Below, piece after piece: positions 1 to 9,081 of a stretch of DNA of 64,000 bases. Under the pieces are notes generated by a model that was not told where the DNA came from, searched no databases, and was given only the letters and a program-made list of their open reading frames with translations. Location of the stretch: positions 1-64,000 of the forward strand of contig JACPEP010000017.1 in NCBI GenBank assembly GCA_016183425.1. The letters are read 5' to 3'. Source of the stretch: Chloroflexota bacterium (GTDB taxonomy: Bacteria; Chloroflexota; Dehalococcoidia; JACPEP01). The position numbers were made by a program, and so were the translations under genes. The first letter of the stretch is position 1; the number at the start of each line of letters is the position of its first letter.

Positions 1-7
1 GTTACTG

Positions 8-1413
8 TCAAGGCTTAGTCGGTCTGAATCCAGGGACGGAACGGGTATGGGCCATGCGGCGCAAGGCAAGGGCCCAAGGGCGGTTGTGATGGGGGCCTTG
101 TAGAGCTGGCAGATTCACGTTCAGCCAGGCCCCCGGGTCATGTTGGTCATTAGTGGGCTTTGGGGAAGGCGCTGGCCCCTGGACCACAGCCGGCCGCCGC
201 GGCTGTGACGTGTCTCGCCAGGAAGGGATATCGCCTTCGTGCTGCATCTGGATCAGCCGGGCCATTCTCTGGGCGCCCCGGATGGTCCAGCTCATGCCTC
301 GCTTCTTCATCCGACTGGCCACCAACTTGTCCACATTGCCCTCAATGGCACCCATGCCTCGCAGACCGGCTATACCCAGCTTTACTCGGTAGTCCACGAG
401 ACCGCCAGCGTTCTCCAATATGTAGGCCCTCAGCTCAGCTATCCTTTGGGCCCGCTCTCCACTGGCCTGGGCTTGGTCTTGGAGGAGTAACCGGTCCACC
501 AGGGACACATCCCCCCTGACGCATGCCCGGTAGACCTCTTGGGCAAGACCCTGATCGGCCCCCAGGCCGCGCAACAAGGCCCGGCGCAGATGGAAGCGGT
601 CTAGTTGATACACCCCCCCTATCAACTCGGCGCCTTGCTTGACCCAGGGGGCGCCATCACCACCCACTACCACCTGCCCTACCTTGGCCAGGTCGTATTC
701 CTTTGCTAACCGCAGAGAAAAGCCTTCCCAGAACCCCTCGCCGCCCATGATCCCCATGTACACCGTCTTTTGCTTCAGGCGGTGGCGCTGGCCCACCGCC
801 TCCCACCCCTCATAGGCGATCCCCACCTTTACCTCTGCCCGTCTTGCCTTTTCTCTCTGCAAGGCCACACTGACCCCATCCCCCTCCACGAGCAGCAGGG
901 GCACCTCCCGTTTGCCAACCTCAGGCGCTTTCCCTTGCTCAAAGACCTCCTCCACCTCCTCTTCTTCTCTGGCCAGAGCAGGCCCCGTCACCCTGGCTAC
1001 CTGCCGGTGTATCGTGGTGTGCGACACGCCGTCAGGTATTAACTTGCGTAGCAGTTGCTCACACTTGCCAAAGGGCAGGTAGCTCCCTAATAGCGCGCTC
1101 AACTCCCGCACCTGGGGACTCAGCGGACTCCTCTTGTCCAGGCCAAGGGCCTCGTCCAACAGGAATCGCCTTTTACCTTCCTTGTCCCGATACAGCCGCC
1201 GCCTCACCACTACATCCCCAAACAGCGTAACCACCCGCCGCTGCCGGAACCCCTCCACCTCCATCCCGGCTCCCCGCCCCCCCATGAGATCGTCGTCTCC
1301 TTCTTCAACAGCGCCCGCGCCATCTCCCCCGCCTGCTGACGCACCCAGTCAAGAATCTCCTTCTCCCAGTCACCCCCCTTGAGGTCCATCGCCAGTTCCT
1401 CTATGCTTTCCAT
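8..1413 (-). mobile_element. ISLre2/UPF0236-family transposase in two frames: N-terminal part 1413 to ~1285, main part 1285..8
   Basis: Main ORF has ISLre2-like segments (VVTLFGDVVVRRRLYRD, VVVGGDGAPWVKQGAELIGGVYQLDRFHLRRAL). The N-terminal segment MESIEELAMDLKGGDWEKEILDWVRQQAGEMARALLKKETTIS lies in the -1-related frame and joins at a G7 run (C7 at 1277-1283 on +). GTTACTGT at position 1 recurs inverted near 1501-1515, suggesting IS ends. Confidence 0.8.
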
Positions 1414-1512
1414 GAGAGACCTCCTTTCTATCCGGTCCTGTCCTTGAACCTGGATTCTAAGGGGTCTCTCGTCTCTTTGCCACCCCCGACCGACGCAAAT
1501 GTTACAGTAACA

Positions 1513-1718
1513 GTTACACCCGAAAATAGCGGTAGGCCCCTGTAGGGCAGGTTTCCCAACCTGCCAGGCTGTGTAGGTCGGGTTAGGAAACCCGACCTCC
1601 TTGTCCAGTACCGAAGTTACACCCGAAAGTAGCGATAGGCTCCTGTAGGGCAGGTTTCCCAACCTGTCAGGCTGTGTAGGTCGGGTTAGGAAACCCGACC
1701 TATTTGTCCAGCACCGAA
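1513..1718. repeat. Two tandem 103-bp units, each able to form two hairpins
   Basis: GTTACACCCGAAAATAGCG... at 1513 and GTTACACCCGAAAGTAGCG... at 1616, with GTTACAC again at 1719 (period 103). Each contains GGCAGGTT-TCCC-AACCTG(C/T)C and AGGTCGGGTT-AGGA-AACCCGACCT. Confidence 0.9.
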
Positions 1719-1744
1719 GTTACACGGGCGCCCTACTATCTGCC

Positions 1745-3010
1745 TCAATCCATTTTCCAAAGCTGTGGCCCTTGTTTCCGGGCAATGCCGGTGAGGATGA
1801 TGCTGGTACCGCACATGAGGCTCAGGGCCAGGGGTGCCCCTATGCCTTGGGCCAGTAAGCCCGCGGACAGGTTGGCGAAAGGGCTGATACCTTGAACCAG
1901 TACGTAGGCCCCCATGACGCGGCCGTGGTACTCTTTGGGCGAGTGGGTGATAAGAAGAGTATTCAGTGTCGCCGTAAAAGAGGTCATGGCCATGCCGTGG
2001 CCGACCAGCATGGGCAGGGACAAAGCCAGCCACGGTGAACGTGAGAATATAGCCAGCAAAAGGCCACTAGCCAGAACGGCGAGCAGATTGATTTTCCCTT
2101 TGCCCTTAAAGTTCCTCAACGAGGCCAGGCCCAAGGCTCCCACCACGGCACCTATCCCTGGGGCTGAGGTAAGTATTCCCAGCCCCCAGGCCCCTACCTC
2201 TAGCACCTGGTCGGCGAAGATGGGAAGCAGAGTCATGTAGGGCCAGATGAAAGCCACCGGCACTAAACCGAAGACCAGCAAGGATAGAACGGGGCGGTTG
2301 TGGCCGATGTGTCGAAAGCCGTCCACTACGGAGAAGGCAATGGAGACGCGGCGGCCGGAGGTGGGGGGCAGCTTCATGAGGGCCGTGGTAGCTACCCCCA
2401 GGGCAAAAATAAGGCCTTCAATGGTAAACACGCCGCCGGTGCCGATGATGCCCACCAAGGCGCCCGCCAGGCCGGGCGCAAAGACGCGAGTGATGTTATT
2501 GGCCATCTGATTCAGAGACATGGCGTTTAAGGTCTGCCCTTCCTCAACTACGTAGGGCACCAGGCTGGTGCGGATGGGCTGCTGAAAGATCATTGCCGAA
2601 CCGGTGACAAAGGCAAAAAGGTAGACATGCCATGCCTGCACCTGGCCGGTGAGGATAAGGACCGCCAAAACTAAGGGAGCTAAAACGTTGGCCATCTGAC
2701 AGATGCCCAGGAGACGGCGCTTATCCAGGCGATCCAGAGCCACCCCTAGCGGAACGGCCCATAGCAGGATAGGGATTGCCCGAGCAAAACTCACCAGGCC
2801 CAACTGGGCAGGGGAATGGGTCAGCTCCCAAATAAGCCAGCTACGAGCAATCTGCTCCATCCAGTCGGCGGCCGATGTGCACACCTGCCCCAACAGCAGC
2901 CACTTGAAATCAGCGGCAGAAAGGGTATCCCAAAGGGCGAGCCTTCTCTGATAACTGACAACACTCGCAGATGATGGGTCTTCCGCCATAGCGGACTCGT
3001 CTTGTTTCAT
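1745..3010 (-). CDS. MFS transporter (MFS_3/EntS-like)
   Basis: Multi-TM protein with WLLLGQVCTSAADWMEQIARSWLIWELTHSPAQLGLVSF and LDRLDKRRLLGI. Likely start MKQDESAMAEDP at 3010 rather than the 784-aa ORF start. Confidence 0.85.
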   Translation of the reverse strand: MKQDESAMAEDPSSASVVSYQRRLALWDTLSAADFKWLLLGQVCTSAADWMEQIARSWLIWELTHSPAQLGLVSFARAIPILLWAVPLGVALDRLDKRRLLGICQMANVLAPLVLAVLILTGQVQAWHVYLFAFVTGSAMIFQQPIRTSLVPYVVEEGQTLNAMSLNQMANNITRVFAPGLAGALVGIIGTGGVFTIEGLIFALGVATTALMKLPPTSGRRVSIAFSVVDGFRHIGHNRPVLSLLVFGLVPVAFIWPYMTLLPIFADQVLEVGAWGLGILTSAPGIGAVVGALGLASLRNFKGKGKINLLAVLASGLLLAIFSRSPWLALSLPMLVGHGMAMTSFTATLNTLLITHSPKEYHGRVMGAYVLVQGISPFANLSAGLLAQGIGAPLALSLMCGTSIILTGIARKQGPQLWKMD

Positions 3011-3151
3011 CTTTCTCGCTGTAGACAGAAGCGGTCTTGCCCCCTTTATACCACATAATGCTCTCTTTGGCACTCTTATGGCCAAGCCGAAAGAGGAAGC
3101 AGTGCTGGCGGCATTGTATTGACAGTCCTTGGCCCAGGGGAGTACGGTATT

Positions 3152-4363
3152 ATGGGCTTCAAACAGGGGGGACTGGAGGTCAAAAGGAAGGGACGACAAA
3201 TGTACGGAGATCAGGAACGCATTCGCTGTGTTTTCATGAGGGGCGGCACCAGTCGGGGCGCCTTTCTTTTGGAAAACGACCTGCCCCGGGACCCCCTTAT
3301 TCGGGATCAGGTGATCCTGGCCATCTACGGCAGCCCTGATCCTCGTCAGATAAACGGCATCGGGGGGCGGGATTCCCTCACCAGCAAGGTGGCCATCGTT
3401 GGCCCTTCCTCCCGACCCGACGCCGATGTGGACTACACCTTCGGCCAGGTGCGAGTAAACGAGCCGGTCATCGACTACACCGGCGCTTGTGGTAACATGG
3501 CGGCGGGCATCGGCCCCTTCGCCATTGACGAGGGGTTGGTGCGTGCCGTGGAGCCGGTTACCCAGGTGCGTATCTATCATACCAACATCGATACCGTGAT
3601 CACCGCCCAGGTGCCGGTGAGGGACGGTCGGGCAGTGGTGATGGGGGATTGCGCCATCGACGGGGTTCCCGGGACGGGGGCCAGAATCATGCTGGACTTC
3701 GGCGATTGCAGCGGCTCGGTAACGGGGAAGCTCCTCCCCACTGGCCATCCCCGAGACCAGGTTCAGGTGGACGGCCTCTCCCTGACCGTATCCCTGGTGG
3801 ACGCCGCCAATCCCGCCATCTTCGTCAGAGCCCGGGATGTCGGTCTCAAAGGCACGGAGACGCCCGCTCAGATAAACAATAATCGTGAGATCCTGGATAT
3901 CCTGGAGAAGATAAGGAGCCTGGCGGCGGAGATGCTGGGCTTTGTGGCCGACCGGCGGGACGCCACCCGCCTCAGCCCGGCCATCCCCAAGATAGCCTTC
4001 GTCTCGCCGCCTCAGGACTACACCTCTACCGACGGCCGGGCCATATCCCGCCATCAGGTGAATCTGGTATCGCGCATCATGTCCATGCAAACAGCGCACA
4101 GCGCCTACGCCGTCACCGGCGGCATCTGCACCGCAGTGGCGGCTCGTCTTCCGGGCACCGTGGTCAACGACGTCTTCATCTCAGGAGAGCTGGAGAGCCT
4201 GGTATCCTTAGGGCACCCCGCCGGGTTCATCACTTTCGACATCTCCCTGGAGCCCGACGGGAAGGGCTACCAGCTTAAGCGGGCGGCCATCCAGAGAACG
4301 GCGCGGCGCATCATGGACGGCTTCGCCTACGTGCCTAAGGACCGGTTTCTGGCCTCTGTCTAA
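3152..4363 (+). CDS. PrpF-family protein (2-methylaconitate/4-oxalomesaconate isomerase-like)
   Basis: IRCVFMRGGTSRGAFL, GIGGRDSLTSKVAIV, YTGACGNMAAGIGPFAIDEG, RTARRIMDGFAYVP. Alternative ATG at 3200. Confidence 0.85.
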   Translation: MGFKQGGLEVKRKGRQMYGDQERIRCVFMRGGTSRGAFLLENDLPRDPLIRDQVILAIYGSPDPRQINGIGGRDSLTSKVAIVGPSSRPDADVDYTFGQVRVNEPVIDYTGACGNMAAGIGPFAIDEGLVRAVEPVTQVRIYHTNIDTVITAQVPVRDGRAVVMGDCAIDGVPGTGARIMLDFGDCSGSVTGKLLPTGHPRDQVQVDGLSLTVSLVDAANPAIFVRARDVGLKGTETPAQINNNREILDILEKIRSLAAEMLGFVADRRDATRLSPAIPKIAFVSPPQDYTSTDGRAISRHQVNLVSRIMSMQTAHSAYAVTGGICTAVAARLPGTVVNDVFISGELESLVSLGHPAGFITFDISLEPDGKGYQLKRAAIQRTARRIMDGFAYVPKDRFLASV

Positions 4364-4670
4364 CGGGATACCCTATGCTTAAGCCTGGCCATCTACTGAT
4401 GGCTTGAGCCACCCGGTATTGGAGACGTTTTTCAGAACTTCGTAAAGACGAATGCAATGTTCAAGACGTTCCTTGCCCGAGTTCGAAAGGCCTAAGTCGG
4501 TGGCTTCTGGAGGTCCTGCTGGAAATTCTTTCTGGTAAATGACTCAGCTTCTGACTTCCCGCCAGTAAGAACGGCAAGATCATAACTGTAGATAATACGT
4601 CCCTTAATCTGACCGATCCAACCGGCTGTATTCGCACCACTATTTTGTAGAGGCAACTCGCCTTTTTTAA

Positions 4671-5495
4671 TCATGACCACATCTCCTCTCCCGTTATCTT
4701 TTTCTTCTGGATCTCCGTAAAACCATCAGTTGGGGTTATAACGGCGACATCGATAGCGCCTCCTACCCCTCTTACGTCCATTACCCAGTGCTGCATGACT
4801 ATTGTTGTTCTAATGAGAAAAATTGCGAGATCTACGCAATCCTGAAGGGGAAGAAAGGCAAACGGTACACGAGCTTGGAGTTGGCTCTGCAAGCGCTGAC
4901 GCAGTTCATCTCGCTTTTGATCGTCAAGATTCAAGAAGTCTTTGACCAGTTCGGGCAGATTACCGTCAAATCCCGCAATAAGCCTATCTGCAAATTCTTT
5001 CTGGCCGCCCCAGACCAGGCCAAATTCCCCTGGCCCGGCATGCCATTCATTAGGAGTCGGTCGCGAGGGGATGAACACCTCGAATACCCTTCCGTAGGGT
5101 GCTCTGTCGTCATAGCCGCCCACCAGGAACACCATATCTTTGCCTGGCGCGGTTGGCATATTCTGTGCTTGCCACTTCAGGAGGAAGAATTGCGAGAGTC
5201 GATTGGCGAACTCTTGGACGCTGAGCCTGTCAACACCTTCTAGCTCTTTTTCCAACTCAGGCATGTAACTATGTGCCGTTCGCGGCTCAGTCAAGCCGAT
5301 GGCACCAGTCCCATAGGTCACGGCTCCGATATAATCTTGCCCCTTGACCCTGAGCAACTTTGTTGCATTATCGTACGTAGAGGGCAGAAGTAAGGGCGGC
5401 TGATTGGGCACCTGTAATTGCATAGTCAACGTTACCCTACTGTCCGCCGCCAGGACAATCCCCTCCGGTCCTTTGAAAGCAATACCCAAGGACAT
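4671..5495 (-). CDS. Proteasome-superfamily (20S beta/Anbu-like) Ntn hydrolase
   Basis: MSLGIAFKGPEGIVLAADSRVT ... NATKLLRV ... GGAIDVAVITPTDGF resembles proteasome beta subunits. Strong SD GGGAGGTG upstream of the ATG at 5495. Confidence 0.7.
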   Translation of the reverse strand: MSLGIAFKGPEGIVLAADSRVTLTMQLQVPNQPPLLLPSTYDNATKLLRVKGQDYIGAVTYGTGAIGLTEPRTAHSYMPELEKELEGVDRLSVQEFANRLSQFFLLKWQAQNMPTAPGKDMVFLVGGYDDRAPYGRVFEVFIPSRPTPNEWHAGPGEFGLVWGGQKEFADRLIAGFDGNLPELVKDFLNLDDQKRDELRQRLQSQLQARVPFAFLPLQDCVDLAIFLIRTTIVMQHWVMDVRGVGGAIDVAVITPTDGFTEIQKKKITGEEMWS

Positions 5496-5594
5496 TGAAC
5501 GCACCTCCCGCCTCTTTGTGGGGTTCTTTATTATAGCATCTAACAGGATACCATGCACTTCCTTCACGTACCCTGAAGGGATGCTTGCCAATTA

Positions 5595-6341
5595 TTATAA
5601 TAGCGGAAAGGCGGCCTGGGCCTTGCGGGCGTAGTAGGGCCAGCGCTTCTCCGCCCACCCCGGCTGATAGGCCCTCTGGTACATCCGTTGCATAACGGGT
5701 AGGGGGATGAGCCTCAGAGAGCCGCCCGGCTCCGCCAGGACCTGAAGCTTGATGGCCTTCTCCAGGTAGAGAGCGGTGAGACAGGCCTCCTCCACGCTCT
5801 CCCCCACCGCCAGCAGGCCGTGGTTGGTCATGAGGAGGGCTCGCTTGTCCCCCAGACACTGGGTCGTCGCCTGACCCATCTCCGGGGTGGTGATGACCTC
5901 CGCCGTGTCGTCGAAGCGGGGAACGCCGTGGAGGAAGAGGACGCCCTCCTGACAGAGGGGCACGAAGGCCTTGCTCTGGGTGCTGAGGATGGTGGTGTAA
6001 GGGGGGTGGAGGTGAACGATGCTGCGCACCTGGGGGCGGGTGCGGTAGACCTCCAAGTGCAGCGGCGCCTCCCCCGGCACAGTATAATGGCCCTCTTTCT
6101 TGACGCCGTCCAGGGTCACCCTCACCATGTCCTTCTCAGTCATCTCCTCGAAGCCTACCTCTGTGGGCTTGATGAGTACCTCTTGCCCCGAGGGAAGGAG
6201 ATAGCTGATGTGGCCCAGAGGGCCGTCAGCCAGGCTCTCAGTGGCGATGACGCGGCAGGCCAGAGTCAGCTTCTCTTTAAGCTCTGTTAGCTCTTTAGGC
6301 AAGGGAATCTCCTTTCTCCCCGCCGCGGCGGGGACGTGCAA
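5595..6341 (-). CDS. Class II aldolase/adducin family protein
   Basis: GHISYLLPSGQEVLIKPTEVGFEEMTEKDMV, SIVHLHPPYTTILS, LLMTNHGLLAVGESVEEA. Confidence 0.85.
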   Translation of the reverse strand: MHVPAAAGRKEIPLPKELTELKEKLTLACRVIATESLADGPLGHISYLLPSGQEVLIKPTEVGFEEMTEKDMVRVTLDGVKKEGHYTVPGEAPLHLEVYRTRPQVRSIVHLHPPYTTILSTQSKAFVPLCQEGVLFLHGVPRFDDTAEVITTPEMGQATTQCLGDKRALLMTNHGLLAVGESVEEACLTALYLEKAIKLQVLAEPGGSLRLIPLPVMQRMYQRAYQPGWAEKRWPYYARKAQAAFPLL

Positions 6342-6518
6342 CGACTCTCCTTTAACAGGTCTCTGTTATTATAACAGCGACGGTGGGCTTGCAGAGTTGA
6401 TAAATAGTCTTTCCCCCATTTTGTCCCTTAGCTGGGCTCCCCCAAAATTGCCGGGCGCCCTTTCCCCTGATTCTGAACCTGGTTATCGGGGAAATATACC
6501 TTTAGATATACAACCCTA

Positions 6519-6546
6519 TTGACATCCCCGGATTTGTGATTATAAT
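6519..6546 (+). promoter_or_regulatory. Consensus sigma70-type promoter TTGACA-N16-TATAAT
   Basis: TTGACA at 6519-6524, 16-nt spacer, TATAAT at 6541-6546; upstream of the cytochrome c gene. Confidence 0.7.
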
Positions 6547-6843
6547 AACTTGATAGCATTTTGTGATTTAAATAGCATAGTAGGAGAGCATCGGTATACT
6601 ACAAAGAGAGGAGGCTTGACCCCAGGTTATTTGTATATACCCAGCAGTTTTCAGGGGCCTTCTACCAATGGTGGGGTGTAGAAAACGGAAGGGGGAGGAT
6701 GTTCCAAAGAAAGTAGGGGGTGACCCGTTTACCGTTGTGGGGTCCTCCACGAGGGCCCATACCGACGGTGGAGGACATTCGGTCTCGTGGCAGCCTCAGC
6801 GTTTGACCGCCTGGTAATGGGATGGATAGCAAAGGAGAAATTG

Positions 6844-7857
6844 ATGAAAAGGATGTTAATCGCGGTCCCGATTTTGGGTGGGATGGCACTGGTGTTCCTC
6901 TTGTTTTTGATGGCCCCGTCGGTCAACAGCGCGCCAATCGGCACGGCTGCGGCGGGCAAGGCCTTCTGGGGCAAGTTCACGTCCTTGTGGTGCCTCAGTT
7001 GCCATGGGGTCAACGCTGAGGGGGCTTATGGGCCGGATCTGGCGGGGCGTGGCCTCAGCTTTGAACAGGCCTCGCGAGCGATTCGCAAGCCGTGGGGTGT
7101 GATGCCCGCCTATACGACGCAGCAAGTGAGCGACCAGGACATCGCCGACATGGTGGCGTACTTCAACAGCCTGCCTAAAGTAGCCGAGCCCGGCCCCTGG
7201 CGGACGACGGTTCCGGCGGGAGCGCCCCTGGGCCAGCGGCTTCTCATCGAGACCGCCGGCTGTGGGCAGTGCCACGGCGATGTGCTGGGTAGCCCGCGCC
7301 GAGCGGCCGGAGGGGAGGGAGCCGACTTCGCCTGGTTTGAGGAGCTGGTCTATGAGCACACCAGCGAGTTCCCCACCGGGCGCATGGGCAACTTCTCGAA
7401 AGCTCGTCTCACCGAGGAGACTTTGAGAGCCATCTGGAATTATATTAGCCAGGAGCTAGGTCTGCGAGTGCCTACGGCCACGACGTTGAAGGCCACGGCG
7501 GCTTCCGATGGCACGGTCACCTATGCCCTGACCCTTAAGAACAACGGAATAGCGGGGAAGGGGCTGGCAATGGGCAATATCTACATCTCTATGCTCGTTC
7601 CGGCCGACTCTTCCGTGGTCAGCGCCAGTACCTTCGGCTATCAGGGCGTTCAGCGTTTTGCGCCAACGGGCGCTGACATCGCTGTCTGGCTGGCGCCGCG
7701 TCTGGCTGCTCAAGAGACGCTTACCTATACCCTGACGGTCAAGGGCACCGGGGCGTCGGCGGGCTCCAACGCTTTCGTGCGCTGGCTGAGCCCTACCCGT
7801 TTTGTGACACCCGGGGTTGCTGGCGAGTTTATCGAGATAGCCCGTGTCCGGCCCTAA
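6844..7857 (+). CDS. Exported diheme c-type cytochrome with C-terminal beta-sandwich-like domain
   Basis: N-terminal signal/TM, heme motifs CLSCH and CGQCH. The C-terminal part (TLKNNGIAGKGLAMGNIYISMLVPADSSVVSAS) resembles DUF11-like adhesion domains. Confidence 0.8.
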   Translation: MKRMLIAVPILGGMALVFLLFLMAPSVNSAPIGTAAAGKAFWGKFTSLWCLSCHGVNAEGAYGPDLAGRGLSFEQASRAIRKPWGVMPAYTTQQVSDQDIADMVAYFNSLPKVAEPGPWRTTVPAGAPLGQRLLIETAGCGQCHGDVLGSPRRAAGGEGADFAWFEELVYEHTSEFPTGRMGNFSKARLTEETLRAIWNYISQELGLRVPTATTLKATAASDGTVTYALTLKNNGIAGKGLAMGNIYISMLVPADSSVVSASTFGYQGVQRFAPTGADIAVWLAPRLAAQETLTYTLTVKGTGASAGSNAFVRWLSPTRFVTPGVAGEFIEIARVRP

Positions 7858-7931
7858 GGGGGAGGGGATGTTTCGTTCCTTAGCCGAGGTAAAGGATAGG
7901 GCTATCGTTACCTCATAAAAAGATGGATGGC

Positions 7932-8007
7932 CTGGGACGGGTGGCTTTATTGGGCGTGAAGCTGGAGAATGACCTCCAGGGCATTCCCAAGACAGCACCC
8001 GTCCCAG
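7932..8007. repeat. 12-bp inverted repeat CTGGGACGGGTG...CACCCGTCCCAG with inner stem
   Basis: Perfect arms at 7932-7943 and 7996-8007; inner CTGGAG...CTCCAG. Confidence 0.8.
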
Positions 8008-8055
8008 TATTTTGTCCAGTACTTGCTTGCATAAATGCCTAATCGATAAGAAGAA

Positions 8056-8144
8056 TCACCTCTCCCTTGATGGGAGAGGTCCGGGTGAGGGTGAAATTGA
8101 AGCCCCCTCACCTTAATCCTCTCCCACAGAGGGGCGAGGAAATG
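8056..8144. repeat. Intergenic multi-hairpin palindromic repeat
   Basis: CCTCTCCC-TTGAT-GGGAGAGG (8059-8079), GGTGAGGG...CCCTCACC (8084-8112), then imperfect CCTCTCCC-ACAG-AGGGGCGAGG. Confidence 0.75.
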
Positions 8145-8281
8145 TTTAGACTTCTACGTACTAGTGAGGTTGGTCGGTAAAAGGCGATAACGTTGAGAAG
8201 ACATGGTAAAGCGATGGCGGCCTACTATCCAGGTGGCCTTGCCATACCTTAAGGGTTAAAGAACTTGAGGGTAGAAGAAGA

Positions 8282-8860
8282 ATGTATGAGAAATTAATTA
8301 GGAAAGCCACTTTGATAGCGGTCCCCCTTCTTCTGGGGATTCTGAGTTGTCAGCCGGCGGCCACGCCCACTGTCACACCCACCCGGCCTCCGGCCACACC
8401 TACTGCCCTGGTAGCGACAGCCACGCCCACCCGGCCTCCGGCCACCCCCACCACCCCACCACCGGCCGCCACACCCACATCACCCTTAGCAACACCCACC
8501 ATCCCGGCAGCCACCGCCACCCCCACCCGGCCTCCGGCCACCCCCACCACCCCACCACCGGCTGCCACGCCTACCCCACCACCGGCTGCCACGCCTACCC
8601 CACCACCGGCAACACCCTCTCCGGCGCCGGCGACCGACGATGCCACCAGTGGCAAAGCCCTCTTTACCAGCAAGGGGTGCAACGCCTGTCACCCGGATGG
8701 TAAACAAGGGGCGGGGCCATCCTTGATCGGAGTAACCGACCGTTTATCGGAGGATAAAATCAAGCAGCAGATCCGCGATGGCGGGGCGAGGATGCCCCCA
8801 TTCCCTATGAGTGACAAGGAGTTGGCCGACCTCATTGCGTTCCTGAAAACCCTAAAGTGA
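8282..8860 (+). CDS. Lipoprotein monoheme cytochrome c with long Ala/Thr/Pro-rich linker
   Basis: Lipobox-like GILSC, ~100-residue ATPT/PPAATPT linker, then CNACHPDGKQGAGPSLIGV...MPPFPMSDKELADLIAFLKTL. Confidence 0.8.
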   Translation: MYEKLIRKATLIAVPLLLGILSCQPAATPTVTPTRPPATPTALVATATPTRPPATPTTPPPAATPTSPLATPTIPAATATPTRPPATPTTPPPAATPTPPPAATPTPPPATPSPAPATDDATSGKALFTSKGCNACHPDGKQGAGPSLIGVTDRLSEDKIKQQIRDGGARMPPFPMSDKELADLIAFLKTLK

Positions 8861-9081
8861 GCCCACACCCTTTGTAGGGTGCGGTCTGGCGAAGGGGAGA
8901 CACGATGTAGGTTCAGTTGGCTCCTCTATCTCCTCATGCCCCTCCCTCAAGTCTTCCCCAAAACGCCTTATTGACCTAGAAGGGCTAAAATGGTTAAATA
9001 GATTGTGACCGATTTCCATTATTCGGTGGTGGTGAATCTCTCAGGAGGGAATCTGGTTCAAAAAGGCTGGGCTGAAGCCGA

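Noticed and set aside
1513-1718. Possible CRISPR array
   Set aside because: Only two 103-bp near-identical units without spacers; better explained as a hairpin repeat.
1745-4099. 784-aa ORF given for the MFS gene
   Set aside because: The upstream 300+ codons are antisense to the PrpF-family gene and do not look like a protein; the MFS starts near 3010.
8370-8620. Possible CRISPR-like short repeats
   Set aside because: Repeats are in-frame coding linker units without unique spacers.
8350-8682. Gly/Val-rich minus-strand ORF over the cytochrome linker
   Set aside because: Mirror of the Ala/Thr/Pro linker repeats, not an independent gene.
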